Source: Pseudeuparius sepicola (taxonomy: Eukaryota; Arthropoda; Insecta; Coleoptera; Anthribidae). Taken from it: a DNA stretch of 64,000 nucleotides. The notes under the pieces are model-generated. The model saw only the letters and a program-made list of their open reading frames with translations, was not told where the DNA came from and searched no databases. The stretch lies in NCBI GenBank assembly GCA_963920635.1, contig OY987303.1, positions 56,878,278-56,942,277 on the forward strand, read 5' to 3'. Of this stretch, positions 49,201 through 58,930 are shown piece after piece (the stretch's first letter is position 1; every line of letters begins with the position of its first letter). The position numbers and the translations under genes were made by a program.

Positions 49201-49965
49201 TAATTCACAAATTCACGAAATTAAATCACAACGTACCTACTCGCTTTGTCTGCCACATAGAAAATGGCCGCCGTTCAAACCGGCGTAACACCAGCGCGAT
49301 GTCCTCTCTCTTTCTTTGTCTAAGGAAGACACCTAATAACTTACTTGACAACGGAACTTTATCCCGATCTTCTTGCGAATTCTCAGCAAAAATAAGGAAT
49401 CTTAAATTATGTTGCAACTTTGCTAGTTGAAGTTGAATATTACTTGTTTCATTTGATTCCTAAAATAATAATAATTCTAACGTTGTGTACATACGTTTAA
49501 GAGTAAACATCTTACTTGTATAAGTGGGGCAAAAACGTTCGTTAAAGTTTGATATAACGATAAAGGTAAAGAACTTGATGCAACTGAAGAAATTTGCACA
49601 CATTGGTAAATATTTTCCTGTACTAGAATGCAAGGTTTTGATTTGTAAAAGATAACCAACTTTTCGCGTTCATTATTTGAGACCTAAAATTAGATTTTCG
49701 AATGAATTTTATTTTAAAAATTTTAACTTACATTTTTTAGGAACATCAAACAATTGTCATTATTTGTAACATATAAAACCATTGCATTTTCAGAATCAAT
49801 AAATTGCTCAATCTCTTCGGACCCTTCAACATTTTTATCTGTATTTTCTTCGATTCCTAAATGCAGTGCTGCAAATGCATAGGTAATATTATATTTTCTA
49901 TTTGCACTTTTGTATTTATATTTACCTGAAAGTTGTATAATGTATTTTTTGCAAAAATCAGACAT
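28229..49965 (-). CDS. DYNC2H1: Cytoplasmic dynein-2 heavy chain (4197 aa, 43 coding exons)
   Basis: The motor subunit of the retrograde intraflagellar transport complex, carrying IFT trains from tip to base of cilia; the fly counterpart is beethoven (btv). The whole reading frame can be assembled: 43 exons, 12594 nt, close to the roughly 4300 aa usual for the family. Diagnostic dynein-2 features are the short N-terminus with [13 protein letters not shown], the AAA1 loop GPAGTGKT (residue 1641), AAA2 GPSSSGKT (1928), AAA3 GPHGSGKS (2234), a dynein-2-type AAA4 loop GKCGLGRR lacking the Walker lysine (2573), the stalk with [16 protein letters not shown], and a C-terminal end with [12 protein letters not shown]. 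Most introns are 45-60 nt; the long ones hold transposons. The start is the ATG at 49963-49965, the one in frame with exon 2; an earlier ATG at 50042 is in another frame. Alternatives such as axonemal dyneins or DYNC1H1 fit worse. Exon coordinates are given in the segment entries. Confidence 0.95.
28588..28745. repeat. (ATGT)n microsatellite in the last dynein-2 intron
   Basis: Tetranucleotide run of about 120 bp, then interrupted variants. The downstream text (gagctgaaatggttcataca) resembles the ends near 17885, suggesting the run is a transposon tail. Four open frames across it are only Met-Tyr-Val-Cys or Thr-Tyr-Ile-His repeats. Confidence 0.9.
30312..30375. mobile_element. 64-bp minimal inverted-repeat element within a 112-nt intron
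   Basis: tacagggtgattcagtttt and its complement end-to-end, 64 bp in all, inside dynein-2 intron 39 (30282-30393). The ends match those of the 1.19-kb element at 51816-53002, so this looks like an extreme deletion derivative of it. It fills more than half of the intron. Confidence 0.75.
32590..33866. mobile_element. Transposon in dynein-2 intron 37 with a GC-rich insert
   Basis: Inverted ends: cgtcaacgtttcgttga at the left, tacgtcaacgaaacgtcgaa at the right; a second pair inside is gataaagacaggccatggcg with cgccatggcctgtctttatc. The centre, about 32830-33240, is GC-rich and unlike its surroundings. It has an AATAAA (about 33111) and is bounded by splice-like sites (attttag and gag|gtgagt). 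The 171-codon minus-strand frame over it is arginine-rich and not recognised. The insert may be an LTR fragment or captured DNA. Confidence 0.65.
34416..35832 (-). other. DYNC2H1: Dynein-2 stalk and microtubule-binding domain, exons 33-35
   Basis: Exons 34949-35832, 34682-34891, 34416-34629. Two coiled-coil strands ([20 protein letters not shown]... and EKEQNKLKQ...[14 protein letters not shown]) flank the microtubule-binding tip with [20 protein letters not shown] and [20 protein letters not shown]. This is the most conserved part of the gene. The open plus-strand frame at 34691-35188 is its shadow. Confidence 0.9.
35980..39353 (-). other. DYNC2H1: Dynein-2 AAA3 and AAA4, exons 28-32
   Basis: Exons 38827-39353, 38504-38778, 36432-36937, 36150-36373, 35980-36093. 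AAA3 has an intact GPHGSGKS loop (38932-38955), used for regulatory nucleotide binding in dyneins. AAA4 has GKCGLGRR (36243-36266) with arginine where lysine is expected, which I recall as typical of dynein-2 and not a local defect. The intron 36938-38503 contains two repeat copies. Confidence 0.85.
37013..37524. mobile_element. Inverted-repeat element in dynein-2 intron 29
   Basis: Ends cagggaccctttgaagtaag and its mirror ending agagtccctgg; same family as 3505-4525 in calnexin. A second partial copy in the same intron (37860-38095) repeats the right half (ttggacactgacatataaca; ctgggtccccttattttaaa). Confidence 0.75.
39436..42305 (-). other. DYNC2H1: Dynein-2 linker, AAA1 and AAA2, exons 18-27
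   Basis: Exons 42089-42305, 41605-42036, 41373-41551, 41163-41301, 40980-41099, 40749-40931, 40476-40699, 40011-40425, 39701-39960, 39436-39647. The linker has [19 protein letters not shown] and [14 protein letters not shown]1, the main ATPase, has an intact P-loop (41043-41066) and Walker B (CFDEFNRL). AAA2 has GPSSSGKT (40035-40058) and [20 protein letters not shown]. Nothing suggests loss of motor activity. Confidence 0.9.
42443..42830. mobile_element. MITE-like element in dynein-2 intron 17
   Basis: Starts tacagggtgtcccgttaata and contains two inverted halves around caagtggcgccctctgtgag (gagaataagctgaagat and atcttcagcttattctc). The right half matches 16930-17080 beside the GPCR palindrome. 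Confidence 0.65.
42886..43420. repeat. Degenerate array of TGTAAAATTTACAG units
   Basis: About twenty imperfect units of 20-35 bp, each built on gtgtaaaatttacag and an A-run. The core TGTAAAATTTACA is itself close to palindromic. It lies in dynein-2 intron 17 between two transposons. Units vary in spacing, unlike a plain microsatellite. Origin unknown. Confidence 0.8.
43451..44253. mobile_element. Foldback transposon in dynein-2 intron 17
   Basis: tgtgtgcaacgtatgaacat at the left pairs with the right end reaching 44253. A nested pair begins tacagggtaggtcaaaaaat (about 43583) and mirrors at about 44105-44132. Arms are clearly diverged, so it is older than the other foldbacks. Confidence 0.7.
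44331..49965 (-). other. DYNC2H1: Dynein-2 heavy chain tail, exons 1-17 (residues 1 to about 1306)
   Basis: Exons 49926-49965, 49732-49868, 49516-49683, 49345-49459, 48465-48588, 48282-48412, 48046-48230, 47848-47995, 47652-47800, 47216-47601, 46971-47163, 46692-46919, 46258-46634, 46009-46203, 45706-45952, 45505-45654, 44331-45277. The tail dimerises and carries the intermediate and light intermediate chains. Recognisable blocks are [22 protein letters not shown] and [13 protein letters not shown], each with a clear dynein-2 counterpart. Intron 4 (48589-49344) is almost all transposon. Confidence 0.85.
48640..49320. mobile_element. Transposon filling dynein-2 intron 4
   Basis: gaaagagagaggacgcctaa at the left (about 48648) is mirrored by gatgtcctctctctttcttt at the right. 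A partial inverted copy lies at 63340-63660 (aaaccagcccatattttatg here, its complement there). The intron is 756 nt and nearly all of it is this element. Confidence 0.75.
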
Positions 49966-50034
49966 TTCACAATGGATACAGTAATGAAACCCCACAAAGT
50001 TTGTATTGTGTCAATTTCCATTTGTTTACTAATT

Positions 50035-50048
50035 GTTTCCATGGTTAC
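50035..50048 (-). promoter_or_regulatory. X-box (RFX-binding site) upstream of the dynein-2 gene
   Basis: GTTTCCATGGTTAC fits the X-box pattern GTNNCC-AT-GGNNAC bound by RFX factors, which switch on IFT and dynein-2 genes in worms and flies. It sits 70 bases upstream of the dynein-2 ATG, the usual distance. One half-site base (T for G) departs from the strongest consensus. The gene identity and position make function likely. Confidence 0.75.
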
Positions 50049-50145
50049 CTACTTACTATATAGGCCTCTGCTCGCCTTCATAAGGCATGGTTAACTATAC
50101 AGGATGATTTTTTTAGGTCTACCACCGCGATTTTCCCGCTCATTT

Positions 50146-50478
50146 TGCGGCCTACAAAAAAAACGTAAGAAACAAAAATGTGGTATTTTTGGACAGCTAA
50201 GTGGTGCTGCATAAGAAATCGGCATCCATGGCCAACTTGTCGCGCAATATTAAAAAAACCTCAAATTGAGCAAAACTATTAATGGCCGTGGAATGTTTAT
50301 TTTAAGAGACAGAGGAAAACTTTTATATTGAAAATTGATGGCACTGAGAAGCTTTATCCACCCAGGTGCTCAGATAGTTTCAGCAAATTACACAGGGTCT
50401 TCGGCTCTCTTGAGGCTATGAATATGTAGCTGTCCAAAATTGCCACATTTTTGTTCCTTACGTTTTTTTTGTAGGCCT
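50146..50478. mobile_element. 333-bp MITE upstream of dynein-2
   Basis: Inverted ends ggcctacaaaaaaaacgtaa and its mirror ending ttttttttgtaggcc, with inner pairs (tgtggtatttttggacagct and agctgtccaaaattgccaca). No coding capacity. Confidence 0.75.
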
Positions 50479-50479
50479 G

Positions 50480-51298
50480 TATTATAGATAATAAATTAGT
50501 GCATAGATGATTTTTATTAAAATATTCGCTGTGAGTGTGTCTGATTTATTGCTCCCTATACTTGTACAAATACTATTTTGATTATCAACTAGCGTTAATT
50601 TCATTTTCTTTAAAAAATACAGTTATTTTTTATCTATATTTGTAAGAAAAAGATGATTGATTAATGATAAAATATAGGTAGGTTTTATGAAGTTACAAAC
50701 TTTCAGAAATTTCATAAATAATATTTGAAAATGGCAAAAACTAAATCTCTTAATAGAGCGTTCAGATTTGGCAGACTTGTGTAATATCGAAGAATAAACC
50801 AGTTTACCAAGTAACCTTTTTCAAATTTTAACAAATAAGCACTTTTTTTTAAACGCCATTTTTGGCAAATAGCAAAATAAAGTCGCCACGTTTTAATGGG
50901 TCATTTGTTTAAACTTTTTAATGAAATTATTGCTCTGGTGATGATATCTACTGTAATATTGACTTTTTTATATTCAGCGCCATCTAGCGGTCTGTAGCGG
51001 AACTATACGATTCCCTATGGTGTATTGATTATACGAAAAAAGCGATCAATTTCTGCTACATCGCTCAATAAAATTCGACGTCCTCTATCAGTGAGTAGCA
51101 AAAATTGGTAAGAATATATTATGTAGTAGGTGCCTGAAGCTTATTTTCGAAAACGAATACAGAGGGAGCTAGTGGGATGACATTTTCCCAAAAATAACCA
51201 CCGCAATGCTACTGCATTGTATAAAGGCAGTATTTTTATGCCCTCGTAAAGGAGTTTTTCAGGAAGAATGGAATGACATTACGAATAATAATTTCGTT
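50480..51298. other. Intergenic AT-rich DNA, nothing recognised
   Basis: I see no gene, RNA or clear repeat structure in this interval on either strand. Confidence 0.5.
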
Positions 51299-51600
51299 CT
51301 ATTGTAACCAGAATTTCTTCATAATCGGATCTGTTAGTAAACAAGCTTGGTTCCCAATATTATCATAATATATTATGTAGGGACAACCGAAGCTCAATAT
51401 TACTTGGACAATATTCATTGTTTTTCTTTGGGCTATGGCAAACTCCTCTTTATATAAGCAAACACATACCAGACCGATTGAATATCCCGAACAAATATTT
51501 ACCAACTTCCAATATACCCAAACCTTCAAGTATATCGACTGTTTCTATAGACATTATTAAATATGGAATTTTTAACATCATTGTCAGTGTCAAAATGGTA
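51299..51600 (-). pseudogene. Possible broken membrane-protein fragment
   Basis: Two overlapping minus-strand frames are hydrophobic and together read like one membrane protein broken by a frameshift near 51455: upstream LTMMLKIPYLIMSIETVDIL, downstream SFGCPYIIYYDNIGNQACLL to a stop at 51299. The GNQ-containing end faintly recalls insect odorant-receptor C-termini, but I cannot assign it. It may be chance. Confidence 0.2.
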
Positions 51601-51815
51601 TATTATGCAACCAGCATTAAGATACAAGGATGAAAATAATTACGAATATGAGTGTCTTAATAGCCCTTAAATGCGAGTTGCATACACTATTTTTTCTACG
51701 ACGAGTCACAATAATAAAAATATTTTATTAGGGATTTCCAAACGTTCCTATATATCGTTGGGATTTCCAAAACACATTTTTTTGTCTAGACTGGAAGTGA
51801 AACACACTGTACAAA

Positions 51816-53002
51816 TACAGGGTGATTCAGTTTTAATCTGCAACACTTCAACAGGTGATAGAAACCAAAAAATAACCGCACTTTCTTCTATAAACTATAT
51901 CATTTTAAGGCTTTATAAAAAAGTTACAGGGTTTAAAGTTGCAAGAAATATGTGGAATTTATGGAATATTTTACAAACTAGTTGAGATATTTAAGTCATA
52001 TTTGGTACACGTTCTAACGGCATTGGTTAGCATAAAACCTGTTAATATCAAACATCTTGAACAACCAGTGGCGTAGAAATGGGTAATTAGTATAATTTAT
52101 TTTAGAAAAAAAAAATAGAACCACCTTGTATAGCAATAAAATGTATTCAATTTGTTATGTAAATTTTAATTGTAAACAAAAATGCCCTCTTGGTAATTTT
52201 TCGTATGTGTCATGGTTTTGTGGCAAATTTGATTTTTTTGTATTATTTCGGGGTATTTCTGAAAAATTATCTAAAAAATTTGCTCCATAAGTAACACTTA
52301 AAGTAGAAATAATGTGTTTGCTACCTGAAATAAAGTAACTTTTTCCAATGAACTCATCTATTTAAGGCTATACTTTTGAAGATACAGGGTCTAAAACATT
52401 TATAAGGAAGATACAATTAATGTTACGCTCTGTATCTTGAAAAGTAAAACCTTGAATGGGTAAGTTTATTGGGAAAAGTTACTGTATTTAAAGTAAAAAA
52501 CACATTTTTTCTACTTTGAGTGTTACTTATGGAGAAAAGTTTTAAGTTAATGTTTCAGAAGTACCCCGAAATAATACGAAAAAATAAAATTTCCTAAGAA
52601 ACCATGACACATATGAAAAAATGCTAAGAAAACGTTTTTGTTTACAATTAAAATTTACATAAGAAACTGAATACATTTTATTGCTATACAAGGTGGTTCT
52701 ATTTTTTTTTCTAAAATAAATTATACTAATTACCCATTTCTACGCCACTGGTTGTTTAAGATGTTTGATATTAACAGGTTTTATGCTAACCCATGCCGTT
52801 ATAACGTGTACCAAATATGACTTAAATATCTCAACTAGTTTGTAAAATATTCAATAAATTCCACATATTTCTTGCAAATTTAACACCCTGTAACTTTTTT
52901 ATAAGGCCTTAAAATGATATAGTTTATAGAAGAAAGTGCGGTTATTTTTTTGTTTTCTATCATCTGTTGAAGTGTTGCAGATTAAAACTGAATCACCCTG
53001 TA
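51816..53002. mobile_element. 1.19-kb foldback transposon with TACAGGGTGATTC ends
   Basis: tacagggtgattcagtttta at 51816 mirrors to taaaactgaatcaccctgta at 53002. The arms pair over several hundred bases, with inner inverted segments (aatgggtaattagtataatt with aattatactaattacccatt). TA at both borders fits mariner-like insertion. The short relative at 30312-30375 has the same ends. Confidence 0.85.
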
Positions 53003-53686
53003 TATCGTTGGGGCAACCTATAGATATTAACCGAATATTGTTGTGATTGTACATTTCTGTTGGTTGCTAATTGTGATGTTGCATTTTATAATCCAAAGAA
53101 AAATTTGTATCCGTACCTAATATACAGGTAGGTAGTACCACAGACCTATATAGCTTCGTATGTCTGTGGTAGTACTTACATGTCTAGTATGGGCGTAGAA
53201 AAATGTCACCAATCATATAGGAATTTTAAATTTGTAAGAATACGGAATACATTGTTAGCCATCAGAGCCATATGTTTTCCAGGACATAAAGCTATAGCCG
53301 TGACAAGTCTTTATAAATACGTCAGTCAACGGTTTAACTATGCGCAACATTTAGAGGATATCTAATAGATTGCACCCACAATAAGTTTCGCTAATGGATA
53401 TAACTGAGTTACTGAGTGTAATGCAGAGAACCAACCAACTGGGTAATGTGTAATGCGTAGAAAGCTATCAAATGCGATCTATCTGGCGTTTTAACCTATA
53501 TTAGGGACCATTATGCTGGTAAACACCGCATTGCTTGTGTTTGTCACTCATTTGCGGCCGTAAATTACGTTAAAACGTTATTTGCGGGGTTTGTGCGGAA
53601 AGTGACAATACTCGTATCTCGAAAATGAATGAGCCCTCCAACCAATGTCGTTGACTTTTGGGACACCCTGTATGGGTAAACATTTC
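53003..53686. other. Intergenic DNA with a transposon end
   Basis: No gene recognised. A block ending gggacaccctgtat (about 53660-53674) looks like the terminus of another transposon, preceded by a GC-richer segment with tttgcggccgtaaatt. The 61-codon frame at 53180-53365 has no recognisable features. Confidence 0.4.
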
Positions 53687-53689
53687 TAA

Positions 53690-54540
53690 AGCCTGTTTTA
53701 CATTGACAATTTCTTCATTATAATTAATTCATGAATAAGTTTATGAATAAATTCATGAATTAATTCACGACAAGTTCTATTTTACACTGATGAAGAAATT
53801 GATGAATTTTTTTGTCACCTTATGTCAGATTCTAGCGAATACCAACACAAGAGAATAAATAACAAAATATTTTTGTTGTGCTACATTTCCTCTATCAGAA
53901 CATATTTTCTAACCATATCCATCTTCATCCAAAGCACCTTTAGCTACATATTAAGTCTGGCTAGAAGAGTAGTTGAAAATGCATTTGACATTTTAGCCAA
54001 ACGATTTAGAGTTTTTAATTATTGAATAACATTGGCATGTTGCACATTACCTACATAATTTTTGAGACCCGAATGTCCTACTTCCATCCTAGAAGAGCTT
54101 GATAAAGACTATATATTTCACTTTGGACTTTCATACCAAACAAAAGGAGTTTTGTGATTATTTCGTGAATTATAGAGAGCTGTGCCTTGGCAGCGGAATA
54201 CATAAATAAAACATACTGTAACATTTCACACACTTTTTATCTAAGTACATTATCTTTAAAACTATGTACTCTCCTCTTCTTCGTCTAATGGCTCAAATAA
54301 AACCAGTATCAAAATATAACCTTCCCTGTGTTCAAATTTTCAATGTTAGTACTCCTGAAGTTCACGCAAAACTTGACGGAAAATAGAGCATGCTCTAATT
54401 CGTGAAGTAACTTCATGAAGAAATTCATGAATTAATTCATGAAGAAATTGCCAGTGTAATACACGACTTTTTATAATAATTTGTCCTTGAAGTGACTTCA
54501 TGAATTAATTCATGAAGAAATTGTCAATGTAAAACAGGCA
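53690..54540 (+). mobile_element. PIF/Harbinger-type transposon, internally deleted
   Basis: Terminal inverted repeats GCCTGTTTTACATTGAC and GTCAATGTAAAACAGGC are flanked by TAA at 53687-53689 and 54541-54543, the 3-bp target duplication typical of PIF/Harbinger. Subterminal repeats of attaattcatgaa occur at both ends. A transposase C-terminal fragment lies inside (53822-54025). Confidence 0.85.
53822..54025 (+). pseudogene. Harbinger transposase C-terminal remnant
   Basis: The 67-codon frame ends LARRVVENAFDILAKRFRVF, the signature at the end of DDE_4 (HARBI1-like) transposases. Everything before residue about 40 does not resemble the family, and the DDE catalytic core is missing. It is a deletion derivative that cannot move by itself. 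Confidence 0.8.
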
Positions 54541-54631
54541 TAAGAAATCAATAATTTAAAGATCAAACTGCCACTACAAAACGAAGATTGTTTCTGAAGT
54601 TAGCTTCAAATTTGTCGTGGGTTTGAAACAT

Positions 54632-55441
54632 AGAGATCATATATTAGGTATAGGTAGAGTGCTGGACGATGTTTTTTATACATAGGATGCGCGGAAAATC
54701 TTTGACGAATTTAAAATCATAAAATAATAATAAATAGGCTCAGTGGACATGCGCATTTGCAATTTGAGGTAGTGTTTTGTGAAACTTGACACTCTTTGAC
54801 ATCCATTTGACAGACACAAACTAAGTATTGGTAACCTACCGTTGTTTGCATCATAGACGCTCTGTGGCATAATTTTTTCGATTTTCAGATAATTATTAAT
54901 AGTTTCTTCGCGTTTTAGTTGTTTGAGTGTTTTATGTTCTGCTCATTTTACACCAGAGTGTTTAAAAACGAAGCGAGTCAAAACGCAGCTAATTGAAAAT
55001 GCGGTACCAACTCTTCTATTAAAACCACCTAAACCATCATTTAAGTACGTATATTAACATGTGGGATTTAGATACCTTGATTGTGGTGTAAGAAACTATT
55101 AGTAGCTTATTTGTTTTAGTGTTAAAGTTATAAAGGTAGATGAAAACAAGTCAAGTTCTAGCATCAGTGAAGCAAATTCTAGTAGTTTGGACGAAACTAG
55201 TTTTACAAGTATAAACGAACCTAGTTGTAGTTATCGAAGTCTTGACCAGTCCACGTTGAGGTGAGCTTAATTCATTATCAATATACAGGTTTGTAGGGAG
55301 ATTGTAATTCAGAAAAACAACCACTGTTTTGAATTGCGCGGTCTGAAGGTCTAATGCGCATGTTCCATAGGCCCATGCGCAGATCCACAATTTGCCATAA
55401 GAAGGGACTTGTTCAGCACTCTACCTATATATATGATCTCT
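54632..55441. mobile_element. Inverted copy of the calnexin intron 6 transposon
   Basis: Matches 11887-12702 over its length in reverse complement (ends agagatcat and gatctct), with scattered substitutions. The frames at 54676-54870 and 55151-55390 are frames within the repeat and show no known domain. Confidence 0.85.
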
Positions 55442-55599
55442 ATGGTTTGAAACATCGCCTTGAGTAGTAACCAAGTTTTGACACAATATTTTGATGTCTG
55501 ACACGGTGATAGGTGTCAGTATGTGAGATTTAGACACCTTTTAGACTTATTATGCTTAGCTGAGCGGCTTGTGGCACTTCCCTGACCGCCAAAACTAAA

Positions 55600-56810
55600 A
55601 TGTTTGAGGATAATAATCCATTGTTTAATTTAACTTTTGATGCCATGCACTGCACCAAAGTGGCATAGGCGTTTGTGTATGTACCTACTTCTCCATAATT
55701 AGAAATTTAAAATTAGAATTGCTGTATTATCAAGGATTCCTAAACTTAAAGACATAAACGTGAATTATAATTTTTTTGTCTGTATTATAGGTAGGTACTG
55801 ATTTCATGAAAAATGAGGATTTCTGCCTCGATTAGTTTGTCAAACGAAACAAATGAAAGGTGCGTGCCACTGTAAAAACGGAAAAGGCATCCAGCCATAT
55901 GCAGAAACTGTCCGGCACCGTCGCAATGGTAAAGGCCTGCCAGCTGGCGACGCGAAACGTCACTACGTCATCAGAGGAAGGTAGCTTTTTGTAGTTGGCT
56001 ACATTTACTTCTTTGTCGATTTTTCTGTTTTAAAGAACGTTTGTTGTGTTTATTGTGTGTTAGACTGTGTTTTTAGTAATACAGTACGTGGGGTTTTATT
56101 AATAAGGTGGTAAAACAGCAGAGATTCAGAATAAAATAATTAAAATTCAATTTTAGTTTGTAGGTTTTAGGTTGTGTCTATAGTTTCGGACTTATTTAAA
56201 TCATGCCGTGGACGTGTTCCGTTCCCAACTGCAAGGGAAACTACAAAGGCGGTCCTAAAGTGTCCGCTGTTCCTTCTTAAAGACCCCATTTTAAGGGAAA
56301 AGTGGGTTAAGGCCATCAAAAGAGATTTTGTCCCTGCACAGTCTTCCAGGGTAAAAGTGGTTTTGGTTTGGACTGTTTGGAGAGTATTATACCTTATACC
56401 TAACAATTTTACATGATTAAACGTAACCACCTTAAAATCGGGAAGTTTTATGGTTTTATTCATTCGAATTTAGTTGTATCTAGGCACGCAAATAAGTAAT
56501 AATTGGCATTTACGAACATTTTATCGGTACATATCTAAATGCACCAAAAGCACTTGAAAATGTGACTTTCACTTTAGTAGATTATTATTCCGTGTTGTAA
56601 AACCATGAGCTATATCCGTAAACAATAATTTTAAAGTGTTTTTTTGCCTAGTTGACTCTTGAAATTTCAATTTGGCGCCTTAGGCCCACCTCCCCTGGAT
56701 GACTCATCGCTTTCAGCTGCCGGGCCTTGTCATTGCAACGGTGCCGGACTGTCCCGGTCGAGCGTTAAGACCAAATTTGCTCCTTCCTCGGGTTCTTTAT
56801 TCAAAGGTTT
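55600..56810 (+). mobile_element. THAP-containing transposon copy, partly mirrored at 59990-60440
   Basis: Three blocks have reverse-complement partners further right: 55611-55775 with about 60130-60430, about 55880-55905 with about 60060-60100 (gcatccagccatatgcagaa), and 56735-56800 with about 59998-60062. The right-hand copy lacks the THAP region. This suggests a P-element-like family with a deleted relative. Ends could not be defined. Confidence 0.55.
56203..56370 (+). pseudogene. Frameshifted THAP zinc-finger domain
   Basis: ATG at 56203 begins MPWTCSVPNCKGNYKGG, the C2CH start of a THAP domain, and stops near 56279. The sequence continues in another frame with KDPILREKWVKAIKRD, the next conserved part. 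The later C and H are not in reading order, possibly because a splice donor (agg|gtaaaa) follows near 56351. THAP domains occur in P-element transposases and their host relatives. As it stands it is broken. Confidence 0.7.
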
Positions 56811-58250
56811 CAAACAAGATCTATAAAAGATCTTGGCTACCAACCTCACTTTAAATCATTAAATGAAGTAGGCCGCCTACTTTATATTTAAAAAAATATG
56901 TATTATAACGAGATCAATTTGGGTCAATGTCACCACCACTATGACGGTTTGAAACTTCCCTCGCAAATATTAAATTTCAGGTAGATATATTTTGCGTGCC
57001 TAAAACTATTACTCGTCACAGCCTGGAAACTACGAAATTGGAGGTATATCCGAAAGTTAACAGGTACCCGAAAGTTAGCCCACCCAGAAAACAATAAAAC
57101 CCCAGAGGAGATAGTTTTCCTTAATACATTTTCATTTCGGTGAAATATAGTGGAGTTCCTCGAGAGTTTACAACTTTGACCCGCAGTAAATATCCTGGAG
57201 TATCCCGGTCTGGCAGTATTTTCTATAAGTTTTAAGATTGTCCATATCTTTCACGCTTTTTTCTGGATGACATAGAGACTTGGAATTACGACCAAAATCT
57301 ATAGGGGAAGCAGTGTTACCACGTACGTAATAATCACTGCAAGCATTGTGTCAAGTTTCAAAAACAAAACACTTAGGCACTGAGGTACACAATGACGTCA
57401 GAACCTATAGACAGGTTTGTTTTGATAAACGCTTGACGCCCAGAACTAATCACAATCTAAGTGCTCTTTTAAATTATTCCGAAAATGTCGCGAGATTGTC
57501 AGAAATTGCCCCTTTTTGTCGAGCCGTAGCGAACTTATTTCGACTCTGGGCTCGGAGGCTGGCGTCGTTAGACCATCCCCCGAGTCTTCAGGTGGGGTTC
57601 CGATGCTTCCGGCGCCCCCAAACAAGAAAAACCATGCGATATCTAAGTGTGATTCTGGAGGAAATATAACCGGGAATCACCGGGTGTATAGTTGGTTGAT
57701 GGTTGACATTCTGTCTTTGTTTGTAGCATGTTTTTAGAGTAGTATGGATATATTTAATCTTGGAGTCAAAATAAAGGGCATTTCAACAATGGGGCACCAC
57801 GTCTATAGGTTTTGACGTCATTGGAGGTAAATAAAAAAACTATATGGGATATAGCCTCCTAGGCTTGCAAGTAAATTTTTAAGAGAGTAGTACCTAATCA
57901 AAGCAGTATGAAAATTTGATAACAATAATGACACTGTCATTTTAACTTTAAAATAATTCAAGAAGGTTATAAAATATGACCATAAACTTGAAAGCATTCG
58001 TTGCAATTCACCAAAGAGTTCCTATCGCAAAAATAATATGTGGTTCATTGCGCATTTGAACAAAAAGAAACTCTGAAAATTATTATTTAAAATGATTCCA
58101 ATATCACAAAATGTTCCGCAAAGTTAGTATTATAGGAGATGATAATGAAGAGGTCTTATAGAATAAATGGAGACTAAATCCATAAAGTAGCAACTTCGAG
58201 ATGAGATACACATATTAGGCAGGTACCTAAATAGTCACTATAAGTAACTA
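56811..58250. other. Intergenic DNA, nothing recognised
   Basis: No family features in any frame. The frames at 57346-57669 and 57516-57737 overlap in a GC-richer patch and differ in frame, with no domain I know. Confidence 0.4.
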
Positions 58251-58319
58251 TATACATACTTTTATATACTTAATAACTTATCAAAGATATTTACCGAATT
58301 ATGAAATAATAGTTATTTA

Positions 58320-58930
58320 CATTGCCAGATGCGTAAGTGCACTTTTTTGGCCGAGCAGGTTGTTTAAAGACCGAGACAACGCGAGCGTTGCCTCGGTCAT
58401 TAAAAGTACCTCCGAGGCCAAAAAAGAGCTTACGCATCGTGCAATCTATTACATTTTTCCTGCCACCGAGAATTTCAGGTTATAGGTACTTTAAATAAAG
58501 CTCTAAATATCTACATATGGAGTAGATTGTGAATAATAATGATCTTCAAAATAACCTTTGTTCAATTACTAAAAATGATAATCAGTGATAAATATAAGAG
58601 CATAATGCAGCGATAATAAAAAATAAATAAAAAAAATTGAGCTTTGTGTGGGATTTGAACCCTGGATCTACGAATTACTAATCGCGTACTCTCACCCTAC
58701 CGGTAGCGCGGTACCTATCAAACTTGGTCTGTTACGCGGCTCTTATTTGACGCCAGGGAAACATTCTCCGTATTAATTTTTCTTTGGTATAATTCGTCTT
58801 CTTTATAATCAAAACCAGTTTGTAAAACGATCATTGTGTAACCTATTAAAATTGTCGCAAGATTCGCGTTGCTATATATATATTTTATTAATGGTTTTGA
58901 GGTCCTTGATGCGTAAGGGTTGCTAAGCAA
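58320..58930. repeat. Repeat with tRNA-like core, inverted copy at 61370-61790
   Basis: gatgcgtaagtgcacttttt and an inverted partner ending cttacgcatc flank about 120 bp (58328-58439), and the same pairs recur at 61668-61765. On the minus strand, 58650-58725 has a tRNA-like B box (GGTTCAAATCCC) and an A-box-like stretch; the distal copy has GGTTCAATCCC at about 61458. A composite of SINE-like and MITE-like parts. Confidence 0.6.

Noticed and set aside
49857..50042. Dynein-2 start at the ATG at 50042
   Set aside because: This frame does not join exon 2 in phase; the ATG at 49963-49965 does, and the earlier ATG lies in the X-box.
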